Shown here: piece by piece, positions 44,141-51,707 of the stretch
How the letters are laid out: each line of letters opens with the position of its first letter
Numbering within the stretch: position 1 is the first letter of the stretch
DNA from: Clostridia bacterium
GTDB taxonomy: Bacteria; Bacillota; Clostridia; Christensenellales; Borkfalkiaceae
Length of the DNA: 62,486 bases
Direction of reading: 5' to 3'
Assembly: GCA_017626135.1 (NCBI GenBank)
Contig: JAGAJI010000022.1
Span: 1-62,486 of the forward strand
The notes under the pieces: model-generated
What the model was told of the DNA's origin: nothing
What the model saw: only the letters and a program-made list of their open reading frames with translations
Database searches by the model: none
Made by a program: the position numbers and the translations under genes

Positions 44141-45370
44141 ATGGAGTATTTAGCTATTACGCTTAGCGCCTTGCTTACTACGCTGTTCGTCGTATTCGTC
44201 ATCGTAGTATTCGGGTTTTTGCTAGGCGGCATCAAGATTAAGGGCATTTCCCTTGGAACGGCAGGGGTGCTCCTCGTCGCCATTGTCACAGGGGTAATTT
44301 TTTACCTTTGCGGAAACGAAAGCGGCGATACGAGTTGGGAAATCGGCAGTAAAACAATCGTCTTTTGGGATAGCTCGGTAAGCAATGTATTTAAGTTGAT
44401 TTCCAACATCGGTACGGCTATGTTCGTCACCGCGGTAGGACTGATTGCAGGCCCGAAATTTTTCCGTTCCTTCAACAAGAGCATGATGGCGTACGTGGCG
44501 ATGGGCGTCGTAGTCGTATTGACGGGGGTCGCAATTACCGTGTTGATTTCCGCGCTCGATCCCAACATGAACATTGCGATGGGTACGGGACTTCTGTCCG
44601 GATCGCTCACTTCCACGCCTGCGTTCAGCGCGGCGAAGGAATCAGCAGGGGCGCTTGCAGGCGACGTGACCGCAGGGTATGGCATCGGCTATCTCTACGG
44701 GGTACTCGGCGTCGTGTTGTTCGTGCAGATAATGCCCAAGCTTTTGAAAGTGGATATCGCAAAGGAACGGGAATCGTTCGTGGCGGCAAACACCATTCAA
44801 ATTCCCGACGACGGTAAAAAGCGCGTCGAAATCGATGAATTCGGATTTTTCCCTTTCTTCCTGACGATCGTGCTTGGATTTTTGATTGGCTGTATCAAAG
44901 TGCCCATCGGCGGGGGCAATTATTTCAGCTTTGGCTCTTCGGGCGGTACGCTGATTGCAGGGTTGATCGTAGGGCACTTCGGGAAGGTTGGTCCGATCAG
45001 TTTGAAGGTATCCAAACAGACCTTAAATTTCTTCCGTGAACTCGGGTTGGTGCTCTTCCTCGTAGGGGCAGGCGTTCCCGGCGGCGTGAAATTCGTTTCT
45101 GCGTTCAACTGGATCTATATCGTTTACGGGATTATTATGGCGACCGTGCCCATGGTGCTCGGCTTCGTGCTTGGTAAATTCGTATTCAAGTTGTCCATTT
45201 TCAACAACCTCGGTTCGATTACGGGCGGCATGACGAGTACGCCTGCGCTCGGTTCGTTGATTGCGGTGGCAGGTACGGACGACGTGTCTTCGGCATATGC
45301 GGCGACTTATCCGTTCGCACTCGTGTTGATCGTAATTTCGTGTAATCTGTTGGTACTATTGCCTTTCTAA
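44141..45370 (+). CDS. AAEX/AspT-family transporter, possible succinate exporter
   Basis: A 409-residue protein with ~10-11 membrane helices in two repeats. Each half has a Thr/Ser-Pro-Ala motif (GSLTSTPAFSAAKESAGALAG, ~151-171; ITGGMTSTPALGSLIAVAG, ~367-385), typical of aspartate:alanine exchanger family carriers. The central RCK-like domains of AspT are absent. Family members include aspartate/alanine exchangers and the SucE1 succinate exporter of Corynebacterium glutamicum. Its place after the fumarate reductase operon suggests export of succinate or a C4-dicarboxylate exchange. GGAG lies unusually far (about 15 bases) from the ATG. Confidence 0.75.
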   Translation: MEYLAITLSALLTTLFVVFVIVVFGFLLGGIKIKGISLGTAGVLLVAIVTGVIFYLCGNESGDTSWEIGSKTIVFWDSSVSNVFKLISNIGTAMFVTAVGLIAGPKFFRSFNKSMMAYVAMGVVVVLTGVAITVLISALDPNMNIAMGTGLLSGSLTSTPAFSAAKESAGALAGDVTAGYGIGYLYGVLGVVLFVQIMPKLLKVDIAKERESFVAANTIQIPDDGKKRVEIDEFGFFPFFLTIVLGFLIGCIKVPIGGGNYFSFGSSGGTLIAGLIVGHFGKVGPISLKVSKQTLNFFRELGLVLFLVGAGVPGGVKFVSAFNWIYIVYGIIMATVPMVLGFVLGKFVFKLSIFNNLGSITGGMTSTPALGSLIAVAGTDDVSSAYAATYPFALVLIVISCNLLVLLPF

Positions 45371-45386
45371 AAGTAAGAATAGAAAA

Positions 45387-45423
45387 ACGAAGCGTGAGGA
45401 ATTTCCTCGCGCTTCGTTTTTTT
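45387..45423 (+). terminator. Terminator after the transporter
   Basis: AACGAAGCGTGAGGA / TCCTCGCGCTTCGTT stem (one mismatch) followed by seven T. Confidence 0.9.
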
Positions 45424-45431
45424 GAAAACAC

Positions 45432-45460
45432 TTGACAGGGCGAACGTTGTGTAGTATAAT
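45432..45460 (+). promoter_or_regulatory. Promoter of the PstS-like gene, with leader hairpin
   Basis: TTGACA (45432-45437), 17-base spacer and TATAAT (45455-45460). A hairpin GCTCCGT / ACGGAGC (45474-45498) lies in the leader. Confidence 0.85.
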
Positions 45461-45578
45461 GGAGAAAAGATAGGCTCCGTGAAAGGAAAAAACGGAGCTC
45501 TATAAAGAAAGAAAAGGAGGTGGATTGAGAAAAAAGATTACAAATTATCATTTTATAAAAAGAAAAAGGAGAAATTTT

Positions 45579-46775
45579 ATGAAAAAGAAAAATAAATTCG
45601 TTTCTATACTTGCAACATTAGGAAAACTGTGCGTAATCGGTTTAGCTGTTTTCCTTCTCTACTGGGCGTACATATTTTTGATGATTTTCCTCGATTTCAA
45701 AGTCTGGATCGCAAGCTTGCTTTTCCTCGTTGCTTTGTCGTTGGCGGCAATCGCTTGGTTGATGCCCAACGCGTGGAAACGCGGCGTGAAAGCCTTTTCG
45801 CGCAGCGCGCTGTGCATAGCGCTTGCAGGCGTGATTGCAGTCGGCGCAACCTTTGGATATTGCGTATACCTCGACAGTATTCGTATCGTGGACAATTTGA
45901 ATATCAATACGGAAGAGTATCTGCCCTTTGACGAGAACTCGAAGATTGCCCGACTGGATAAGGAGGCTTCCTTGAAGTTTACCATCTTCGACGATTTGCC
46001 CGTAATTGACTGCGCGGCGGCGTTGTTCCCGACGGCTTCCGCGTTTATCAACGCGACCTACCCCTCCAACATTCCTCCCTTAAACAGAGAGGATAGTCCC
46101 TTCAAATATACGAATACGCCGGGCGGAAATTGGGCGCTGGCAAATGGGGAAATCGATTTTATGATCGGCGTGAAACCGCAGGATTATTATCAGGAAATCG
46201 CGGCGGAAAACGGGTATGCTTTGGAGTCCGTGCCCATCGGCAAAGAGGCGTTCGTATTCTTTACCAACGCAAAAAATCCCGTCGAGAGCTTGACGATCGA
46301 GCAGATTCGAGGCATTTATTCGGGCGAGATCACCAACTGGAAACAGGTAGGCGGTGAGGACTTGGACATTCAGGTCTTTATGAGAAACGGCAATTCGGGG
46401 AGTTACTCGGCGCTTGAAAAGCTCATGGGGGATTTGCAGATGGCAGAGCCTAAAAAGGAATTTGTATTCGACTTGATGTCGGGCATCGTGCAGGCGGCGA
46501 GCGATTACGAAAATCACCGCGGCGCGATCGGTTTTTCCTTCCGCTATTACGTGACGGACATCGTCAGCGAGAACGGAATTCGCTTTATTCCGATTGAGGG
46601 CGTGGAGCCCACGATTGAAACGGTCACGTCGGACGAATATCCCTTGGTGGACAATTTGTTCATTTCCTATCGGAAAGGGTATATGACGGAAGAGATGCAA
46701 CTTTTGTTAGACTGGATTTTGTCCGAAGAAGGGCAGCTTTTGGTGGAACGCTCCGGCTATGCGCCCGTAAAATGA
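45579..46775 (+). CDS. Membrane-anchored PstS-like substrate-binding protein
   Basis: A 398-residue protein. Three hydrophobic helices occupy residues ~12-98, then an extracytoplasmic PBP-like domain resembling phosphate-binding PstS: FTNAKNPVESLTIEQIRGIY, SGEITNWKQVGG and FMRNGNSGSYSALEKLM. The NSGS-type loop is where phosphate binds in PstS. Replacing a signal peptide by three helices is unusual and suggests a sensor or anchored scavenger. No pstCAB genes are nearby. ATG 45579 (AAAGGAG upstream) is chosen. A TTG at 45525 behind a perfect AAAGGAGG would add 18 basic residues, so two starts may be used. Confidence 0.7.
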   Translation: MKKKNKFVSILATLGKLCVIGLAVFLLYWAYIFLMIFLDFKVWIASLLFLVALSLAAIAWLMPNAWKRGVKAFSRSALCIALAGVIAVGATFGYCVYLDSIRIVDNLNINTEEYLPFDENSKIARLDKEASLKFTIFDDLPVIDCAAALFPTASAFINATYPSNIPPLNREDSPFKYTNTPGGNWALANGEIDFMIGVKPQDYYQEIAAENGYALESVPIGKEAFVFFTNAKNPVESLTIEQIRGIYSGEITNWKQVGGEDLDIQVFMRNGNSGSYSALEKLMGDLQMAEPKKEFVFDLMSGIVQAASDYENHRGAIGFSFRYYVTDIVSENGIRFIPIEGVEPTIETVTSDEYPLVDNLFISYRKGYMTEEMQLLLDWILSEEGQLLVERSGYAPVK

Positions 46776-46807
46776 GAGATACGCTCCCGTGAAATCAAAT
46801 AAAAAAG

Positions 46808-46830
46808 GAACGCCGTGATACGGCGTTCTT
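46808..46830. terminator. Bidirectional terminator between convergent genes
   Basis: GAACGCCG-TGATA-CGGCGTTC stem with TTTC on one side and A-run on the other, between the PstS-like gene and the AraC gene. Confidence 0.8.
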
Positions 46831-46834
46831 TCGC

Positions 46835-47623
46835 TTATTCATGTGTGTTGTAGTCGGCGTGATCGGTAGGGGCAAAACCCATGATTTTTAGGTATGAGCG
46901 GTAGAAAGTGGAGTAATCGGAAAAACCGAAATGCGCAGCTACTTGACCCGTTTTTGCGCCGTCCATAATCATCTTATGCGCCGCAAGAATCTTTTTCGTG
47001 CGAATGTATTGCATAATAGGCGTCTTCATATACAACTTGAACTCGTTGCTTATGTAGGATTTGGAGAAATTGAACTCCTTGTTCAACGTATCCAACGTAA
47101 TTTTTTGATCGAGGTTCTCGTTGATATAATTGATGAGCGCCGTGACGATTCTCGGAGACTCCTTCTGAATGGGGGAAGGGGTGTGGTATAACTTGATCAA
47201 GAGCTGAATGGTCTCGCACAGATACGTGGCGTACAACTCGTCGTCATCGTAAGATTGACGCAAATCGTCGAGGTTCTTGAATACGTCGAAATAGAGTGCG
47301 GCGCTACCCAAAAAACAAGAGGAAACTTCCCGTTTTTGTTTGATGTAGTCGGGAACGTATTCGTCCGGGAATTTCAGGACGTAGCGTTCGTAAACGGCGT
47401 CGCTGTTGACGGTGGCAAAATGATATTTACCGGAGGGAATAAAAATGATATCCCCCGGTTGGAGCTTCCTCGATTCCGTCTCGACGGTGTATACGACGTC
47501 ACCGGTGACGAATAACACGATTTCATTGAAATAGTGAATGTGTTTCTCGTAATTTTCGGTTGGATTGCTTGCTTCGTCGATTTTATGCGCGAAGTCAATG
47601 TCTTTATAAATGAAGTTAAACAT
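46835..47623 (-). CDS. AraC-family regulator with cupin N-terminus
   Basis: A 262-residue regulator. The N-terminal cupin sensor (residues ~15-80) reads HIHYFNEIVLFVTGDVVYTV and KLQPGDIIFIPSGKYHFATV. Two helix-turn-helix units fill residues ~160-260: ITLDTLNKEFNFSKSYISNE, FKLYMKTPIMQYIRTKKI, and AAHFGFSDYSTFYRSYLKIM. Such proteins usually bind a sugar or small ligand. No sugar gene is adjacent, so the target is unknown. Convergent with the PstS-like gene. Confidence 0.88.
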   Translation of the reverse strand: MFNFIYKDIDFAHKIDEASNPTENYEKHIHYFNEIVLFVTGDVVYTVETESRKLQPGDIIFIPSGKYHFATVNSDAVYERYVLKFPDEYVPDYIKQKREVSSCFLGSAALYFDVFKNLDDLRQSYDDDELYATYLCETIQLLIKLYHTPSPIQKESPRIVTALINYINENLDQKITLDTLNKEFNFSKSYISNEFKLYMKTPIMQYIRTKKILAAHKMIMDGAKTGQVAAHFGFSDYSTFYRSYLKIMGFAPTDHADYNTHE

Positions 47624-47814
47624 AAATCCATTATATCATAAATTTTTGCGAAAGGCAAGCCAAAATATTGAAAAATGCAATAATATTCTATAAAAATTGT
47701 AATTCGTTGAATAATGTTCCATCGTGTTGATGCACGAGATATAAACAGACGGATAAAGTTGGGCACTTTTGAGAGAATCCGATCGCCTTCTTTTCGCCCT
47801 TTCTATTCGTTAGG

Positions 47815-48378
47815 CTACGCCCGATAAAAAGGGCAACGGTTGCCGATACATTGTTTGTTCAGCGGCGAAAATTCACAAATCACGTCATTGATTTCCATAG
47901 GAATATTATACTTGTCTTTTACGAATCGTGCAGCGTAAACGAGCGATAGAAAAGCGTTGCGCTTACAACACCTCGCACCGCCGATCTTACTCATTTCTTT
48001 CAATACGGTAGACGTGTATTCCATATTATCCTTATAATAATCGTCCGTACTTAAAGGGGTCGTGCCGTGAATGACGGACAGCGCCGCGCCCACGGAAGCC
48101 AAAGAACCGCATACGCCCCAGTACGCACACATCGCTCCCGGCATTTTGACGGCTCTTTTCGCAAGTTCGTCGAGACAACGTTCAAGATCAATATCACCCC
48201 CGGCGTTTTTATACGCCGTTAAAAACGCCGCACCGTCAAGATAATGATGTTCAGGGCCGTGAATGGATATAAATTCTCTGTGCATCATTTCTCTTACGAT
48301 CGTTACGGGATTCTTTGATGGATTGTTAACGATATCTTGTTTTATAAGATCGTATTTGTTTTCTAACGTATATTCCAT
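47815..48378 (-). CDS. Cys-rich DUF5714-like protein paired with ArsR
   Basis: A 187-residue protein. Conserved-looking Cys occur in MCAYWGVCGSLASVGAAL, GGARCCKRNAFLSLVYA and the C-terminal CIGNRCPFYRA, with His-rich HGPEHHYLDG near residue 45. This agrees with my recollection of DUF5714-type proteins, often next to ArsR repressors; function is unknown. The start is ATG 48378, behind AAAGGTGAT and 4 bases after the ArsR stop, so the two are co-translated. A metal- or redox-linked role is inferred only from Cys content and the regulator. Confidence 0.6.
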   Translation of the reverse strand: MEYTLENKYDLIKQDIVNNPSKNPVTIVREMMHREFISIHGPEHHYLDGAAFLTAYKNAGGDIDLERCLDELAKRAVKMPGAMCAYWGVCGSLASVGAALSVIHGTTPLSTDDYYKDNMEYTSTVLKEMSKIGGARCCKRNAFLSLVYAARFVKDKYNIPMEINDVICEFSPLNKQCIGNRCPFYRA

Positions 48379-48382
48379 TTTA

Positions 48383-48694
48383 TCACCTTTTTTTTCCATG
48401 ATTTTCATCAGTATTATTTGTGTCGGTGCATTTCGTATCGCCTAAATACGACAAAAGCTCGTTCAGCTTTTGACAGTCGATAGAATAATACGTCCATTTC
48501 CAGTCCTTTTCCGCAATCACCAAACCCGAATCGCAAAGGATTTTCATGTGGTGGGAGAGTGTGGGTTGCGAAACGTGAAGCTTCTCCAAAATCTTGCAGG
48601 CGCACAATTTCCCACCGCGTAGCATCTCGAATATCTGTATACGGGTTTCTTCCCCTAAGGCTTTTAATATTTTCAAGCTTTCGTCAGCGTCCAT
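48383..48694 (-). CDS. ArsR-family metalloregulatory repressor
   Basis: A 103-residue winged-helix regulator. The family core reads ILKALGEETRIQIFEMLRGG, KLCACKILEKLHVSQPTLSH, then HMKILCDSGLVIAEKDWKW. The Cys pair in LCAC matches the alpha-3N metal site (ELCVCD-type) of arsenic- or cadmium-sensing ArsR proteins. A Cys/Asp/Glu tail follows. It precedes the Cys-rich protein as a two-gene unit on the minus strand and probably represses it; no arsenic efflux gene is in view. Confidence 0.88.
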   Translation of the reverse strand: MDADESLKILKALGEETRIQIFEMLRGGKLCACKILEKLHVSQPTLSHHMKILCDSGLVIAEKDWKWTYYSIDCQKLNELLSYLGDTKCTDTNNTDENHGKKR

Positions 48695-48871
48695 TCTGTC
48701 ACCTCATATTGATAATCATCTATATTATAACGGATAGAATATCCTATTGTCAATCCATTTTAACGATTTTTTAAGAAAAATTTTAAGTGTATGAGCAATC
48801 GTGGGCGAATAGTGGTAGGGAGCGGGTGACGCCAACTGATTTTTAGCAGAAATATTTCAGCCATCGGCAAC

Positions 48872-48918
48872 GTGATATGCACCCCAAAAGTTAGACAAAC
48901 TTTTGGGGTGCATATCAC
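48872..48918. repeat. Palindrome made of two IS3-type ends
   Basis: A perfect ~21-bp inverted repeat: GTGATATGCACCCCAAAAGT, a short ~4-base centre, and its reverse complement. TGxxxTGCACCCCAAAAGTTxGACA is typical of IS3 (IS150-group) ends, so this is a left and right end brought together with the transposase deleted. It interrupts the AraC-like gene downstream. Confidence 0.65.
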
Positions 48919-49365
48919 GGGGGACAGCTCATTAAAAATTTTCTGGAAATTCTGCTTATCGACGTGATGCGTCACGAAACGGAAAAGGGGAACCCGAGCG
49001 ACGTCTTTCTGCAAAGAAACAATGCGGACGGGAAACTTACCAAAGAGATCATTCGTTTTCTCAAAGAAAACGTCGAACGGAAAATCACCGTCGACGATAT
49101 CTGCGAAACGTTACATTATAATAAATCCTATCTTTTCAGACAGTTTAAGGCGGAGACGGGGGAGACCATCATGTCCTATTATACCAGGCTGAAAATCGAA
49201 CGGGCAAAAGAGCTTTTGCGGGGCGGAAACATGACCGTGTCGCAAATTTCCGAATTGTTGTCCTTCAACGCACCCGATTATTTTTCCAAAACGTTCAGAA
49301 AGTTTACCCGTATGACCCCGTCCAAATACAGGAAGCTCCACGGCTCGTCCGCCGCAAAGGACTGA
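48895..49365 (+). pseudogene. AraC-family regulator, N-terminus removed by IS3-type ends
   Basis: From 48964 the frame encodes ~133 residues holding the two AraC helix-turn-helix units: ITVDDICETLHYNKSYLFRQ, FKAETGETIMSYYTRLKIER and ISELLSFNAPDYFSKTFRKF. The frame also continues upstream as plausible linker sequence (GGQLIKNFLEILLIDVMRH) straight into the IS3-type palindrome at 48872-48918. A TAG at 48892 lies inside that palindrome. The cupin sensor domain is missing and there is no normal start or ribosome binding site. A GTG at 48964 might still yield a DNA-binding fragment. Confidence 0.7.
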
Positions 49366-49406
49366 ACTTCGTTGGCGGTTCTTTGTCTCGGCGTTTCCTA
49401 ATGCGT

Positions 49407-50144
49407 CTACGCAAAGATACGCACGCCCTCGAAACCTTCCGGGTTTTCAGGGAAGGAGTCGCTGACGACGAAATCGAAATCGGTCAGTTTTGCCGCCCGA
49501 TAGGTTGCCTGTGCAACGAATTTCGTGCTGTCCACGAGCAATATCCGCTTCGCACTCTTTTCAAACGCCGAGCATTTCAATTCCCGCTGTTCGAGCGATC
49601 GTTCAAACGCATATCCCGCTTTTACCGCCGAACAGGAACAGATCATCAGATCGAAGGTAAATCCCTCTAACTGTCGGTTGGTAAAACTGCCCACAGTCGA
49701 ATTTGTGCTCGTGCGAATGCTTCCGCCCAAAAGCACCAGGTTGATATTCTCCTTTTTGGAGAGCTGGATCGCCGTTTGTAAACTGTTTGTCACCACGGTT
49801 TTATGGGAAAGATCGAGCCGTTCGGCAAGCGCCAACGCGGTGGACGAACTGTCGATAAATACCGAATGAAAGGAAGGAACGTGGGGGAGCGCTTTGGTCG
49901 CTACGCGTTCCTTTTCCCGTGCGTTTTTTTCCATACGCACGAACATGGACACTTCATCCATATTTTCGGGTAACCACGCCCCTCCGTGCGAGCGCTCCAA
50001 CAGTCCGAGCGCTTGCATTTCTTTTAGATCCCGCCGTACCGTCGCCTCGCTCACGTACAGCGTTTTGGCGAGCGTTTTTACGTTCACCGACTTATTTTCT
50101 CTGAGAATTTTCAAAATGTGCGTTTGTCGCTCGTTCAAAATCAT
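49407..50144 (-). CDS. DeoR-family regulator, probable repressor of the rhamnose operon
   Basis: A 245-residue regulator. The DeoR helix-turn-helix is at residues ~5-57: LNERQTHILKILRENKSVNV, then ALTLYVSEATVRRDLKEM-like LAKTLYVSEATVRRDL. The C-terminal sugar-phosphate sensor domain has VFIDSSSTALALAERLDL, VVTNSLQTAIQLS and NLVLLGGSIRTSTNSTVG. Divergent from rhaB, with the rhaB promoter in the 148-base gap, so rhamnose phosphate or rhamnulose 1-phosphate is a likely inducer (inferred from position). Confidence 0.85.
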   Translation of the reverse strand: MILNERQTHILKILRENKSVNVKTLAKTLYVSEATVRRDLKEMQALGLLERSHGGAWLPENMDEVSMFVRMEKNAREKERVATKALPHVPSFHSVFIDSSSTALALAERLDLSHKTVVTNSLQTAIQLSKKENINLVLLGGSIRTSTNSTVGSFTNRQLEGFTFDLMICSCSAVKAGYAFERSLEQRELKCSAFEKSAKRILLVDSTKFVAQATYRAAKLTDFDFVVSDSFPENPEGFEGVRIFA

Positions 50145-50232
50145 GATTTCCTCTCCGTTTATGCTCGATTGTGTTCATTTTTGCTTATATTTTATCATAT
50201 TAAAATTTTTTTGTCAAGAATTCAAACACATA

Positions 50233-50261
50233 TAGACAAAGAAAAAAAAGTATGATATAAT
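50233..50261 (+). promoter_or_regulatory. Promoter of the rhamnose operon
   Basis: TAGACA (50233-50238), 17-base spacer and TATAAT (50256-50261), between divergent DeoR and rhaB genes. Confidence 0.75.
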
Positions 50262-50292
50262 AGTTTTGCAAAGAAAAAAGGGAGAAAGACAC

Positions 50293-51675
50293 ATGAAATA
50301 TTATCTTGCAATCGATATCGGCGCGTCTTCGGGACGACATATTCTTTCCTACGTGGAACAGGGAAAAATGCACGTCGAAGAGATTTACCGCTTTGCCAAC
50401 GGCCCCGTAGAAAAGATCGGCTACGACGGGAAAACGCACCTCGTTTGGGAAACCGAGCGTTTGTTTAAGGAAATTTTGAACGGACTGAAAAAGGCGGGAG
50501 AGCTGGGGAAAATTCCCTCTTCGGTAGGGATTGATACGTGGGGGGTAGACTACGCGCTTTTAGACGAAGCGGATCAACCGCTCGGCGGCGTGTATTGCTA
50601 CCGTGACGATCGAACGCAAAACACCATTCCGCTCGTGCATGAGAAGCTTTCCTTTCACGAATTGTTTGCAAAGACGGGCATCGCCTTTGCGAGTTTCAAT
50701 ACGGTTTATCAACTGTACGACGACCTTCTGACGGGCAGAATGGAAAGGGCGAAGAGCTTTTTGATGCTTCCCGATTATTTTCACTTCCTGTTGACGGGCG
50801 TGAAAAGACAGGAATATACGAACGCCACGACGACGGGCATGATCAATGCACAAACGCATACGTGGGATCGTGAAATTTTGCAAAAGCTCGGATATAAAGA
50901 GGAGTTGTTTACCCAAATATCTCAGCCGTCGACGGTCGTTGGCGAATTCTCGGACGAAGTGGCGAAATTCGTGGGCTATAAGGCGAAGGTGACTTTGCCC
51001 TGCACGCACGATACGGCAAGCGCCGTCATCGCCGCGCCCATTCAGGCGGGGAGCCCTTATATATCCAGCGGCACGTGGTCGTTGCTCGGCGTAGAGGAGC
51101 CCTTCGCACATACCGACGAAGGGGCGGAAAAATCGGGATATTCCAACGAAGGGAGCGTCCATTTCACCTTCCGCTTGCAAAAAAATATCATGGGGCTTTG
51201 GATGATCCAACAAGTCCGCCACGAACTTGACGACGGGTATTCGTTTGCCGAACTTGCCGAGATGGCGAGAGCCAACCCCGTTCCCGACGAAATCAACGTA
51301 AACGAACAGCGGTTCCTTGCGCCGAAGAGCATGATTGACGAGATCGACGGGGCGGTGGGCAGAACGCTTTCCGTCGGTGAACGCGCATACGTCATCTTCA
51401 ACAATTTGGCAAAGGATTATCATCTTTCCCTGCAAGCGCTTGAAGGCGTGACGGGCAGGCGTTACGAGACGCTGAATATTATCGGTGGCGGCAGTAAAAA
51501 CGTACTTTTGAATGAGTTGACGAAAAAGTACACGGGCAAGCGTATCATCACCGGTCCTACGGAGGGAACGGCGATCGGAAACTTGATTATGCAGATGATC
51601 GGGGGCGGAGATATCCAAGACGTTGCCGAAGGCAGAGAGATCGTAAAAAATACGTTTGATATAAACGAAATATAA
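50293..51675 (+). CDS. rhaB: Rhamnulokinase
   Basis: A 460-residue FGGY-family kinase phosphorylating L-rhamnulose at C1. The phosphate-binding AIDIGASSGRHIL is at residues 6-18. VGIDTWGVDYALLDE (catalytic Asp) is at ~78-92. LPDYFHFLLTGVKRQEYTNA and the second nucleotide region YISSGTWSLLGVE and NIIGGGSKNVLLNELTK follow. GASSGR and the WGVDY motif separate rhamnulokinases from xylulokinases. ATG 50293 has GGGAGAAAG upstream. First gene of the rhaB-rhaA-rhaD-fucO unit. Confidence 0.93.
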   Translation: MKYYLAIDIGASSGRHILSYVEQGKMHVEEIYRFANGPVEKIGYDGKTHLVWETERLFKEILNGLKKAGELGKIPSSVGIDTWGVDYALLDEADQPLGGVYCYRDDRTQNTIPLVHEKLSFHELFAKTGIAFASFNTVYQLYDDLLTGRMERAKSFLMLPDYFHFLLTGVKRQEYTNATTTGMINAQTHTWDREILQKLGYKEELFTQISQPSTVVGEFSDEVAKFVGYKAKVTLPCTHDTASAVIAAPIQAGSPYISSGTWSLLGVEEPFAHTDEGAEKSGYSNEGSVHFTFRLQKNIMGLWMIQQVRHELDDGYSFAELAEMARANPVPDEINVNEQRFLAPKSMIDEIDGAVGRTLSVGERAYVIFNNLAKDYHLSLQALEGVTGRRYETLNIIGGGSKNVLLNELTKKYTGKRIITGPTEGTAIGNLIMQMIGGGDIQDVAEGREIVKNTFDINEI

Positions 51676-51707
51676 AAAATAAAAAATAAAATAAAAAGGA
51701 GATATGT

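Noticed and set aside
48872..48918. Palindrome as a simple terminator or operator
   Set aside because: There is no T-run, and the arm sequence matches IS3/IS150-type ends; its position at the broken edge of an AraC gene fits insertion better.
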